6,062 nt of DNA, from positions 1-6,062 of the forward strand of contig QQUM01000040.1 of NCBI GenBank assembly GCA_008501545.1. Direction: 5' to 3'. The stretch is from Calditrichota bacterium (GTDB lineage: Bacteria; Zhuqueibacterota; Zhuqueibacteria; Zhuqueibacterales; Geothermadaptataceae). Position numbers and translations under genes: made by a program. The notes below the pieces were generated by a model. It searched no databases. It was not told the DNA's origin and saw only the letters and a list, made by a program, of their open reading frames with translations. Positions 1-6,062 of this stretch are shown piece after piece. Numbering within the stretch: position 1 is the stretch's first letter; every line of letters begins with the position of its first letter.

Positions 1-2351
1 ATCTGTTGCAATTGTTCAGAAACGCGCTGACCGCTTTGCATGGATTTTTGCTGCTGCCCGGATTGCATATTTTGCATCGCATTTTGCATGTCATGAGCCG
101 CCTGCTCTGCCTGATTTTGCGCTTGAGATAGTTGATCTGTTGGTAGTTGCATTTGCGGTAATTCGCTTGCACTCTGCTGCAATTCGTTCATCGCATTTTG
201 CACATCATTCAACGTCTCGCTTTGTTTTTCTTGCTCCTGTGCACTTTTTTCCAATCCTTTTTCAGAATTCTTTTCTGCCAGCGATTCGTTGATTTCCTGC
301 TGTTTTTCAATCATCTCTTCCGTCAATTGAATCGCTTCATCAAGCTTCTGCTCAGCCTCCAGTTGCTTCAACAGGTTGATGGTTTTTTCCATACTTTTAA
401 TAAAATCTTCCTGGGACAGCTGGATATTCTCAAGTGCCTCCTGCATCTTTTTCGCATCCCTCTTTTGCATGGCATTCTGCAGCTTTTCCATCATTTTTTT
501 CAACTCGGGCGAGGCGACTTTATCAAGCAATTCCTGCAATTCCTGATATTTTTCAAGCGTTTCCAGAGCAAGCATATCATTTTTATCAAGGGTATCCATC
601 ATCTCATTGATATCCTGCTTGACCTGCTCCAGCTCTTGCAGCATCTCCTTTTGTTTTGAAATGGATTCCTTGATGACCTGTTCATCTTCCCACTTCACTT
701 CCTGGTTGCGTCGAATATTTTGCAGAACATCTTCCATGCGTTCCTGAATTTCCTGGGAATTCTCATATATTTCATCGATTGAGGAACCGGCTTCATCCTG
801 TGTTGCTTCGGATTCGGCAAACAATTCCTGAATTGAAGGCAAGCGCAACCGATACGTCTTGCTGTCCGCAAACTTCGGCCCGGATACGTTGTCATTGTCA
901 TACAAGCGTACAAAATACTCAACAACGTCTTCCGGAAAAACCTCTACCGAAGCAAGATCCCAGATTGTCGAGGAAAGCAGCACACCATCATGTGTTTTAT
1001 AAGTTAAATTTTTCGTTTGCAATCCAGATGTATCCAGCCCACTCTTTTTGATGAGCCGGTAGTTTAGCACTAATTTTGAGAACCCAAAATCATCTTCACC
1101 CAATATGCGCAAAGGAATTTCCATGCTTTCGTCCAGGTCCATGTCTTTCCCCGGCGTGTCAATTTGCACTGTAGGTGGTAAATCTTCTTTCAAAGAAATT
1201 GTGTATTCAATTGGCGCTCTATTTCCAAGACCATATTCATCCTCGAGTAAAAAAGAGTACGTCATCGGCTTCATGATTCGCAACTGGCCTAAATAGTCCG
1301 ATGCATTTTTTTGCATTTGCAAGGTATCACCCGATGAAAATGTAACCTGCGCATCGACAATCTTTTTATTTGGCATCAATACAAAAGCAATCAATGAACC
1401 GGGGAAGACGGCCGCATCCCCGATATTCTTTTCCAGCGTATCGGTGGGGAGCAAAGTGTAGGCAGGTGGATGAATGTATAATTGCTGTTCCCGAATTTCC
1501 GGCAAATCAATCACATCGACGTAGAATGTCGGGCTCTGTGCATGTTCTAGCGCAATCTGGTAATTAAATGATGTGTTTATATTTTCTAAACTGTGTCTGA
1601 AGTGTGCCGCACCATTTCCGGGTGTCATCGTAACCCGGTTGCTAGGACCGGCTGATTTATTTAAAATGAGAACAGGTGGTTCTTCGAATTCACCTTGCAC
1701 GATAACAAAAATTTCTAACGATTCCCCACGCGCAATGCGATCATCACCTGGACTGACTTCAAATTTTATGACCTGTGATGTCGGTATATGGTGTGGCTGC
1801 AAAAGTATGTGCACCGCTTCGAAATAGGATTGGGAAAAACTCGGAACTAAAATGGCGGCCAGCGCAACCACGGCCATGTTCATAGAAATAGACTTCTTTA
1901 AAAATCTATAGGAAATGATACCTTTGAAATTGAGGTCTTTTGTTCGCGCCAAAATTCGTTTGAAGGCAGCCAGAGCGAATGGATTTGATTTGTTCTGTGG
2001 ATCGTGTAAAAGCTGGACCGAATTACTGAGTTCATCCTTAATTGAATTGAAAGCCTGGCCAATTTCCAGGGCAGCTTGCTCAATGGAGGGCGTGTTGCGA
2101 AAGATGACGAGTTGCAGCAATGGCTGAATCACTTTTTTCCAGCCAAAGTAGAGAACAGTTGCACCTGTGCCAAGTGAGAGCAACCAACGATAAACCGGAT
2201 CTGATTTTCCAATTTTGTAAAGAATTGGTAAAGCCAGAAAAAAAAGCAGGACGTAAAACAAAAACTGAAGACTGTGCTCGAGAAACGCTGCGCTTTTTTT
2301 TCGCGTGCGATACTGCGCGATGCGATTTTTTAAAATTGTAAATGTGTTCAT
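1..2351 (-). CDS. DUF4175-like large membrane-anchored protein with Gln/Met-rich coiled-coil tail (partial, 3' end beyond window)
   Basis: I translated this frame by hand from the ATG at 2351; it stays open for 783 codons to the left edge, so the C-terminus is missing. The start lies six bases after the stop of the DUF4159 gene, with no clear Shine-Dalgarno, which suggests translation follows on from the upstream gene. Hydrophobic segments fall at about residues 27-46, 55-72 and 157-173, the first preceded by a basic stretch (RTRKKS). Residues about 190-505 look beta-rich and extracytoplasmic, with phrases such as LYIHPPAY, FLLEDEYGLGN and LGEDDFGFSKL that resemble repeated Ig-like strands. 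From about 510 onward the chain is strongly helical and charged, then rich in Gln, Met and Asn (for example MQNAMQNMQ near 755-763). This layout, and the adjacent DUF4159 gene, match the DUF4175/TIGR02302-type proteins of unknown function. The family name is recognition by architecture, not by a search; the molecular function is unknown. Confidence 0.72.
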   Translation of the reverse strand, partial: MNTFTILKNRIAQYRTRKKSAAFLEHSLQFLFYVLLFFLALPILYKIGKSDPVYRWLLSLGTGATVLYFGWKKVIQPLLQLVIFRNTPSIEQAALEIGQAFNSIKDELSNSVQLLHDPQNKSNPFALAAFKRILARTKDLNFKGIISYRFLKKSISMNMAVVALAAILVPSFSQSYFEAVHILLQPHHIPTSQVIKFEVSPGDDRIARGESLEIFVIVQGEFEEPPVLILNKSAGPSNRVTMTPGNGAAHFRHSLENINTSFNYQIALEHAQSPTFYVDVIDLPEIREQQLYIHPPAYTLLPTDTLEKNIGDAAVFPGSLIAFVLMPNKKIVDAQVTFSSGDTLQMQKNASDYLGQLRIMKPMTYSFLLEDEYGLGNRAPIEYTISLKEDLPPTVQIDTPGKDMDLDESMEIPLRILGEDDFGFSKLVLNYRLIKKSGLDTSGLQTKNLTYKTHDGVLLSSTIWDLASVEVFPEDVVEYFVRLYDNDNVSGPKFADSKTYRLRLPSIQELFAESEATQDEAGSSIDEIYENSQEIQERMEDVLQNIRRNQEVKWEDEQVIKESISKQKEMLQELEQVKQDINEMMDTLDKNDMLALETLEKYQELQELLDKVASPELKKMMEKLQNAMQKRDAKKMQEALENIQLSQEDFIKSMEKTINLLKQLEAEQKLDEAIQLTEEMIEKQQEINESLAEKNSEKGLEKSAQEQEKQSETLNDVQNAMNELQQSASELPQMQLPTDQLSQAQNQAEQAAHDMQNAMQNMQSGQQQKSMQSGQRVSEQLQQ

Positions 2352-2357
2352 AGCATG

Positions 2358-3044
2358 CTAATGAGACAATGCGTACACGATGATGTTTGTTCCAAACTTC
2401 AGGGCTTTTTCCCTAATATTCGCCGTATTGTTGTGGACTTCAGGATCAGCCCAGCCATCGGAGATGTTGGTGTTAAAGGTGTATAAAATGACCAGACGGT
2501 CGTCGTGAAAGACACCAAATGTTTTTCCCGGTCCCCCATCATGTTCATGTATTTTCGGGATACCATTTGGGAATTTGAATACATTGTGAAATAATTCAAA
2601 GTTAAATGGCAGTTCAACCAAATCCTCTTCAGGAAAAACTTTCTTTATCTGCTCCCGAAAACTTTCATCCATCCCATAGTCATCATCGGCATATAAAAAT
2701 CCTCCTGCCACCAGATAGGTTCTCAGTTCTTTTGCTTCCGCCTCTGAAAACTCAATTTTACCATGACCTGTCATAAACAAAAAAGGATAACTGTAGAGCC
2801 CGGGATCATTTAATTCAACATAGCGCTCTTCGCTAGCGGTTCGGAGTGTTGTGTTTTGCGAAAGGAATCGCAGCATGTTCCGTATGCAGGATCTATCATT
2901 ATACCAGTCGCCGCCACCGTTGTATTTGACGCGGGCGATGGTAAATTCTGATTTATCCCATGCATCCTGGCCTGGAACCTGGATGCTGCTCACCACAAAG
3001 AGGAAAATAGAAAAATAGAATCTTGTCATACGTCTGTTTTTCAT
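2358..3044 (-). CDS. Secreted DUF4159 domain protein
   Basis: Encodes 228 residues. The chosen ATG at 3044 overlaps the stop of the DUF456 gene as ATGA, and immediately gives a signal peptide (basic MKNRRMTR, hydrophobic FYFSIFLFVVSSI, probable cleavage near VPGQ-D at 26), so the mature protein should be exported. A longer in-frame extension to 3296 only reads the DUF456 gene in the wrong frame and is Cys/Trp/Arg-rich nonsense. A second ATG at 3029 is possible. The body from about residue 34 fits DUF4159: FTIARVKYNGGGDWYND at the start, then FLFMTGHG (89-95), a GGFLYADDDYG core (114-124), a FFN-like receptor loop around PFNFELFHNVFKFPNG (146-161), and TFNTNISDGWADPE (189-202). This family has a class I glutamine amidotransferase-like fold, but I see no obvious nucleophilic Cys in the usual place; the one Cys is at 53. 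The function is unknown. Partners are presumably the flanking DUF456 and DUF4175-like proteins. Confidence 0.85.
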   Translation of the reverse strand: MKNRRMTRFYFSIFLFVVSSIQVPGQDAWDKSEFTIARVKYNGGGDWYNDRSCIRNMLRFLSQNTTLRTASEERYVELNDPGLYSYPFLFMTGHGKIEFSEAEAKELRTYLVAGGFLYADDDYGMDESFREQIKKVFPEEDLVELPFNFELFHNVFKFPNGIPKIHEHDGGPGKTFGVFHDDRLVILYTFNTNISDGWADPEVHNNTANIREKALKFGTNIIVYALSH

Positions 3045-3556
3045 TGTATAAATCTGAATACAACGATAATAACCATGATAATAGCCAGCGTTAATTTCGA
3101 GAATCGTCCGCCAAGTGTGCCAAGAAAAGCACCGAAACCAACGCGTAGTGCCGTATTGGAATTCTGCGTTGCCAAATACTCCATACCAGCGGCGCCAATG
3201 AATGCACCTACCAAAACACCAATGAGTGTTCCAACCACAGGGACAATGCCTGTGCCAACAACAGCGCCGGCAAAGCCTCCGAGAATAGCACCCCACATGG
3301 ATTGTTTGGAACCACCAAATTTTTTTGCCGAGGCGGCGCCGAAAAAGAACTCAATGCCTTCCCCGAGAATTGCAATTGCAAGCAATAATACAATCAACGT
3401 CCCGCTAAACGGCACAAAATCGGTTAAAAATCCATGTAAAAGTACGGTGCCAACGATAACAAATGTTCCCGGTAAGCCAAGCGGAACAATGAATACACTT
3501 ACGACCAATACAAGCCAAAACAAAAAATGCAAAGTTGCAGATATAATCGCTTCCAT
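3041..3556 (-). CDS. DUF456 family small integral membrane protein
   Basis: Encodes 171 residues from the first ATG in the frame (3556), which sits directly before a hydrophobic segment and after a purine-rich AAAAAGAAAA stretch. A TTG at 3631 would add 25 polar residues with no membrane character and is less likely. Hydrophobic stretches lie at about 5-27, 30-48, 53-72, 86-106, 108-128 and 155-171. The middle is extremely rich in Gly and Ala with small-residue spacing (WGAILGGFAGAVVGTGIVPVVGTLIG and GAFIGAAGMEY), typical of closely packed helices. The VPLGLPGTF motif near 24-32 and the GEGIEFFFGAASAKKFGGSK segment (65-84) are characteristic of DUF456. The length fits that family, whose function is not known. 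It is the first gene of the left-hand unit and its TGA stop overlaps the DUF4159 start by four bases, so the two are probably translated together. Confidence 0.83.
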   Translation of the reverse strand: MEAIISATLHFLFWLVLVVSVFIVPLGLPGTFVIVGTVLLHGFLTDFVPFSGTLIVLLLAIAILGEGIEFFFGAASAKKFGGSKQSMWGAILGGFAGAVVGTGIVPVVGTLIGVLVGAFIGAAGMEYLATQNSNTALRVGFGAFLGTLGGRFSKLTLAIIMVIIVVFRFIQ

Positions 3557-3673
3557 TTTTCTTTTTATAGATTCATCAAAGAGTGAATGGTTTAAGATCA
3601 AATTGACCTGTTTGGAGGACGACTCGTTCAACAGGCTTTTTAATATGTAGCAAACAGCAGAAATATATAAAAC

Positions 3674-3701
3674 AAAGCTTCTTCACTTATGAAGAAGCTT
3701 T
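3674..3701 (-). terminator. Rho-independent-type stem-loop after the surA-like gene
   Basis: A perfect 12-bp inverted repeat (AAAGCTTCTTCA / TGAAGAAGCTTT) with a 4-base loop. In the minus-strand direction it is followed by GTTTTATATATTT, a T-rich run although broken by G and A. It lies 55 bases after the SurA-like stop codon and about 117 bases before the DUF456 start, which is the right place to end the chaperone operon. The stem is low in G+C and nearly symmetrical, and the plus-strand side also carries TTTT, so it could work in either direction. The rest of the 3557-3756 spacer is AT-rich and I see no convincing gene or riboswitch in it; it should contain the promoter for the DUF456 unit, but no clear consensus elements stand out. 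Confidence 0.75.
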
Positions 3702-3756
3702 TAAGATTGGACTAAATTTTAAATTCAGTTACGAATACTGCTGTGCGTAATTTAAC

Positions 3757-5034
3757 TCACTCATTAATTTTAATGAACAGTTCTGCACGCAAATCTTCAA
3801 TCCAGGAAGTAAAAACTTCGTTTTGTTTCTTGTTCAAGGCCCACATATGAATCGTATCATAATCATCATCCAATGATATTTTTCGGGCCTCACGACGTTC
3901 ATTCATTCGCACGATATGAAATCCGGTCGGGCCTTTAAAAGGTCTGGATATCTCACCAGGCTGCAAAGTACTCGCTATCTGGCGAAATTCAGGAATTGAA
4001 ATTTGATTTATTTCAAACCAACCAAGATTTCCACCTGTTGCACTGGATTGTGGATCCTCTGAATATTCCTTCGCTGCATCTGTAAAACTGGTTTTACCGG
4101 CAAGAATGTCTTCACGAATTGAATCGAGTTTCGCCAGGGTTCGCGTTTCGTCGTTCGTTGAAACCGGCAACTGAATTAAAATGTGACGTGTATGGACTTT
4201 TTCTCCACGACGGTCAAGCAGTTGAATAATATGAAAGCCAAACTGGGTTTCTACAATATCTGATACATCGCCAATTTCTAGAGAAAATGCGGTTTCTTCG
4301 TATGGTTTAACGAACTCACCACGTTGTGTAAATCCAAGATCGCCGCCGCGTGTTTTGGAACCGGGATCTTCGGAGTATTGCCGGGCCAAATCGCTGAAAT
4401 CTTCGCCAGCATTTAGCTTTATCTGTACATCCTTAATTTTCTTCAGGGCGACGTCGCGTGCGCTGCCACCTGCTTTCGGCGTCATCAAAATATGGCTCAA
4501 ATTGGCCGATGGTGGCATATCCGGTAATGAATCCTGCATGGTTTTATAAAACTGATTTACCTCACGCCGTGAAATACGAATTTCAGCAAGCTTTTGCTGC
4601 TTCAGTGTCGTTACAAGCGCATTTTCTTCGATTTGTTCACGAAAACGCTTGCGAATAATTCGCATCGGAAAACCAAATTCTTCCTCAAGCTTTTCCTGTG
4701 TCCCCACCTGTTGGATCATACTGTTTATTTGCTCATCCAGGGCACTGTTCACCTGTTTCTCATCGACGACGATACTGTCTTCTTTTGCTTTAACGAGTAA
4801 TACTTTGGAGGTAATTAATTCCTTGAGTATCTCATCCTCCAGTTGTTGAATTTTTTCCGGATGATTACTGAAATCAATTTTTGACTGCATCGCATACTGT
4901 CGTGTATACTGCATCAATTCTGACTGCAGAATAATATTGTCATCGACGATGGCAACAATACGGTCAAGCATTTCCTGCGCGACACTCGAAATTGTAAATG
5001 TGAAAAAAAAGAATATTGAAAAAAGAATACGCAT
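3757..5034 (-). CDS. surA: SurA-like periplasmic peptidyl-prolyl cis-trans isomerase/chaperone with two parvulin domains
   Basis: Encodes 425 residues, about the usual SurA length. SurA escorts unfolded outer-membrane proteins through the periplasm and isomerises Xaa-Pro bonds. A signal peptide is obvious (MRILFSIFFFFTFTISSVAQ, cleavage near 20). The N-terminal chaperone region follows at about 21-165, opening with the SurA signature DRIVAIVDDNIILQSEL and then long amphipathic helices. Parvulin domain 1 covers about 176-275 (LSHILM, DFSDLARQYSEDPGS, GGDLGF, FGFHIIQL) and domain 2 about 281-380 (TRHILI, SFTDAAKEYSEDPQS, GGNLGW, TGFHIVRM). Both keep the conserved His, the GG(D/N)LG turn and the GFHI strand, so both look folded and possibly active. 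A C-terminal helix (MWALNKKQNEVFTSWIEDLRAELFIKI) returns to the N-domain in this family. The ATG at 5034 lies three bases after the preceding stop (TAA GTA ATG), indicating co-translation with the upstream lipoprotein. It is the last gene of the operon. Confidence 0.93.
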   Translation of the reverse strand: MRILFSIFFFFTFTISSVAQEMLDRIVAIVDDNIILQSELMQYTRQYAMQSKIDFSNHPEKIQQLEDEILKELITSKVLLVKAKEDSIVVDEKQVNSALDEQINSMIQQVGTQEKLEEEFGFPMRIIRKRFREQIEENALVTTLKQQKLAEIRISRREVNQFYKTMQDSLPDMPPSANLSHILMTPKAGGSARDVALKKIKDVQIKLNAGEDFSDLARQYSEDPGSKTRGGDLGFTQRGEFVKPYEETAFSLEIGDVSDIVETQFGFHIIQLLDRRGEKVHTRHILIQLPVSTNDETRTLAKLDSIREDILAGKTSFTDAAKEYSEDPQSSATGGNLGWFEINQISIPEFRQIASTLQPGEISRPFKGPTGFHIVRMNERREARKISLDDDYDTIHMWALNKKQNEVFTSWIEDLRAELFIKINE

Positions 5035-5037
5035 TAC

Positions 5038-5940
5038 TTACTCACTCTGGGTTGTTGGTTCCATTGCATACAATAAAGAATCAATTGGCATAGAATCAAT
5101 TAATTGAAAATTTGTCTCAATTGATGCCCCATTTTTTAATAAACTCAAATGTTGACGATATCGCTCATTGCGATTCATGTGTTCGAGACGGGCAACAATT
5201 TCATCTTTAACATCATCAAGGTCACGAATTGTTCCCTTGCTTTTTCGATCATCGACCTGCAATAAATGAAAACCGAAGTCCGTCTCAATTGGACGAGTCG
5301 GCAAACCAACACGTCTTGTTTTAACCGCCTGATACAACTTATCAAGCAGCATACCTTGCGAAATATATCCAATATCCCATTCGGATTTGTCCAATCCACG
5401 AATATCACCGATGTAACGTGCTGTTGTATCAAAGGGATGTTTCCGCCAACGAATTAAATTATAAACAGAGTCAGCCTGTTTTTTTGTCGGCATTAAAATG
5501 TGATACAAGTAAATTTCCACATCCTGGCGAACGAAGTCTTCAGAATTTTCTTCATAATATTGCTGGATTAGGGAATCCGGAAACGTCACCCGTTTTTGGA
5601 GATGATCATCTATATAAGCAGAACCGATCAATGTTCGGCGATAGTTTTCAACACGTTTTTTAATCAACATGTCTTCGCCAAATCCTTTACGAAGCCCTTC
5701 CTGGTAGAGAATTTGGTTATTCATCCAATTGCGCACATATTCCCGGATATCATCACGTGTCATTGTTGACTTGATGTCATCGGGCACACTGTTTCGCAAA
5801 TCATCGATTGTCAATTCCCCTGTTCCGATACGAACAATAATCGGGCTTTTCTGTTTTTCTTCCGTACATTGAAAAAACGCCAGGGAATAAAGAGCGATTA
5901 ATAAGATGAAATAGACATACTTGCTTGCTAATTTAGTCAT
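5038..5940 (-). CDS. Probable lipoprotein with a single divergent parvulin (PpiC-type) domain
   Basis: Encodes 300 residues from the ATG at 5940, chosen because AGGA lies seven bases upstream, the ATG overlaps the preceding stop as ATGA, and a signal peptide begins at once (MTKLASKYVYFILLIALYSLAFFQC). A TTG at 6030 would add 30 polar residues in front of the signal peptide and would only duplicate the upstream gene in another frame. Cys25 at the end of the hydrophobic stretch, followed by TEEKQ, suggests lipid anchoring, although FFQ is a poor lipobox. Residues 35-140 resemble the SurA/PrsA N-terminal helical region (VRIGTGELTIDDLRNSVP, NWMNNQILYQEGLRKGF). A parvulin-like domain covers about 142-230: it keeps YHILMP, WDIGYIS and DFGFHLLQV, but the segment normally reading F..LA..YS.D is replaced by FDTTARYIGDIRGLDKSE, so isomerase activity is doubtful. 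A charged helix near 238-268 follows. Its role is probably as a chaperone or partner for the SurA-like protein encoded next. Confidence 0.85.
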   Translation of the reverse strand: MTKLASKYVYFILLIALYSLAFFQCTEEKQKSPIIVRIGTGELTIDDLRNSVPDDIKSTMTRDDIREYVRNWMNNQILYQEGLRKGFGEDMLIKKRVENYRRTLIGSAYIDDHLQKRVTFPDSLIQQYYEENSEDFVRQDVEIYLYHILMPTKKQADSVYNLIRWRKHPFDTTARYIGDIRGLDKSEWDIGYISQGMLLDKLYQAVKTRRVGLPTRPIETDFGFHLLQVDDRKSKGTIRDLDDVKDEIVARLEHMNRNERYRQHLSLLKNGASIETNFQLIDSMPIDSLLYAMEPTTQSE

Positions 5941-6062
5941 CCACGTTTCCTGTTTGTCATCGAAATTGCAGTCAGCAATCCTTTTTCCGACATCATAATT
6001 TTGTGCTTTTGTCGCAGGTTTTCGATCCAATTTGTTCTCTGAGTTTGCCAGGCGTATGCATC
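5937..6062 (-). CDS. C-terminal end of an upstream gene, probably another SurA/PpiC-type chaperone (partial, 5' end beyond window)
   Basis: Only the last 41 codons and the TGA stop (5939-5937) are in the window. The frame reads DAYAWQTQRTNWIENLRQK then HKIMMSEKGLLTAISMTNRKRG. The stop overlaps the ATG of the lipoprotein gene as ATGA, the same coupling seen between DUF456 and DUF4159, which is good evidence that this frame is real. The stretch NWIENLRQKHKI resembles SWIEDLRAELFI at the C-terminus of the SurA-like protein in this window, and such a W-(I/L)-E-x-L-R helix is common at the end of SurA/PpiC proteins. I therefore infer a third chaperone gene of this family in tandem, but so short a fragment cannot prove it. 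No isomerase domain is visible here. Confidence 0.55.
   Translation of the reverse strand, partial: DAYAWQTQRTNWIENLRQKHKIMMSEKGLLTAISMTNRKRG
5948..5951 (-). promoter_or_regulatory. Ribosome binding site (AGGA) of the PpiC-type lipoprotein gene
   Basis: AGGA lies seven bases before the ATG at 5940 on the minus strand, inside the last codons of the upstream gene. It is the clearest Shine-Dalgarno in the window and decides the start in favour of the ATG over the more distal TTG at 6030. The other starts lack an equally good match and appear to rely on stop/start proximity. Confidence 0.65.

Noticed and set aside
198..659. Plus-strand open frame of 153 codons, rich in Leu, Phe and Gln
   Set aside because: It is the antisense of the coiled-coil region of the DUF4175-like gene; Gln, Glu and Lys codons read backwards give Leu and Phe codons. 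No start signal or family resemblance.
695..925. Minus-strand 76-codon frame inside the DUF4175-like gene
   Set aside because: Out-of-frame shadow; the main frame is continuous through this segment with coherent protein character.
3045..3296. 84-codon N-terminal extension of the DUF4159 gene
   Set aside because: The sequence is Cys/Trp/Arg/His-rich and overlaps the DUF456 gene in another frame; the ATG at 3044 gives a proper signal peptide and an ATGA junction.
3557..3631. 25-codon TTG-initiated extension of the DUF456 gene
   Set aside because: It adds polar residues unlike the family and lacks a ribosome binding site; the first ATG lies directly before the first membrane segment.
3599..3631. 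Possible Bacteroidota-type promoter before DUF456 (TTG at 3631-3629 and TCAATTTG at 3606-3599, cf. TAnnTTTG)
   Set aside because: One mismatch in the -7 element, only a TTG for the upstream element and slightly long spacing; too weak in an AT-rich spacer to call without start-site data.
3075..3650. Plus-strand open frame of 191 codons opposite the DUF456 gene
   Set aside because: Pro/Thr/Ala-rich antisense reading of Gly- and Ala-rich membrane segments; the minus-strand frame has clear membrane helices and family motifs.

Overview
All genes in this 6.06 kb window read on the minus strand, so transcription runs from the right edge to the left. The proteins are envelope proteins: signal peptides, membrane segments, a SurA-type chaperone, and DUF456, DUF4159 and DUF4175-like proteins. 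Together with AT-rich spacers, weak Shine-Dalgarno signals and stop/start overlaps, this suggests a Gram-negative bacterium of the Bacteroidota/FCB group (for example Calditrichota, Ignavibacteriota or a KSB1-like lineage). The phylum is an inference from protein style and gene combination; there is no rRNA or other marker to settle it.

Right half (about 3757-6062): a tightly packed operon for periplasmic protein folding. It contains, in transcription order, the last 41 codons of a gene whose C-terminus resembles that of SurA, a probable lipoprotein with one divergent parvulin (PpiC) domain, and a complete SurA-like protein with two well-conserved parvulin domains. Junctions are a 4-base ATGA overlap and a 3-base gap. 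A perfect 12-bp stem-loop at 3674-3701 follows the SurA gene and probably terminates this unit.

Left half (1-3556): a second co-directional unit. It contains a small glycine-rich membrane protein (DUF456), a secreted DUF4159 protein joined to it by another ATGA overlap, and, six bases later, a large DUF4175-like protein. The last has three N-terminal membrane segments, a beta-rich central part and a long Gln/Met/Glu-rich coiled-coil tail, and it runs off the left edge after 783 codons. DUF4159 and DUF4175 genes are known elsewhere to sit with MoxR AAA+ ATPase and DUF58/von Willebrand genes, so those may lie beyond the left edge.

Taken together the window is an outer-membrane/periplasm quality-control and envelope-biogenesis region. 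The genes belong to recognisable families, but the left-hand module is functionally uncharacterised. I see no mobile element, CRISPR array, tRNA, rRNA or riboswitch. The only non-coding stretch of any size is the roughly 200 bases between the two units (3557-3756).
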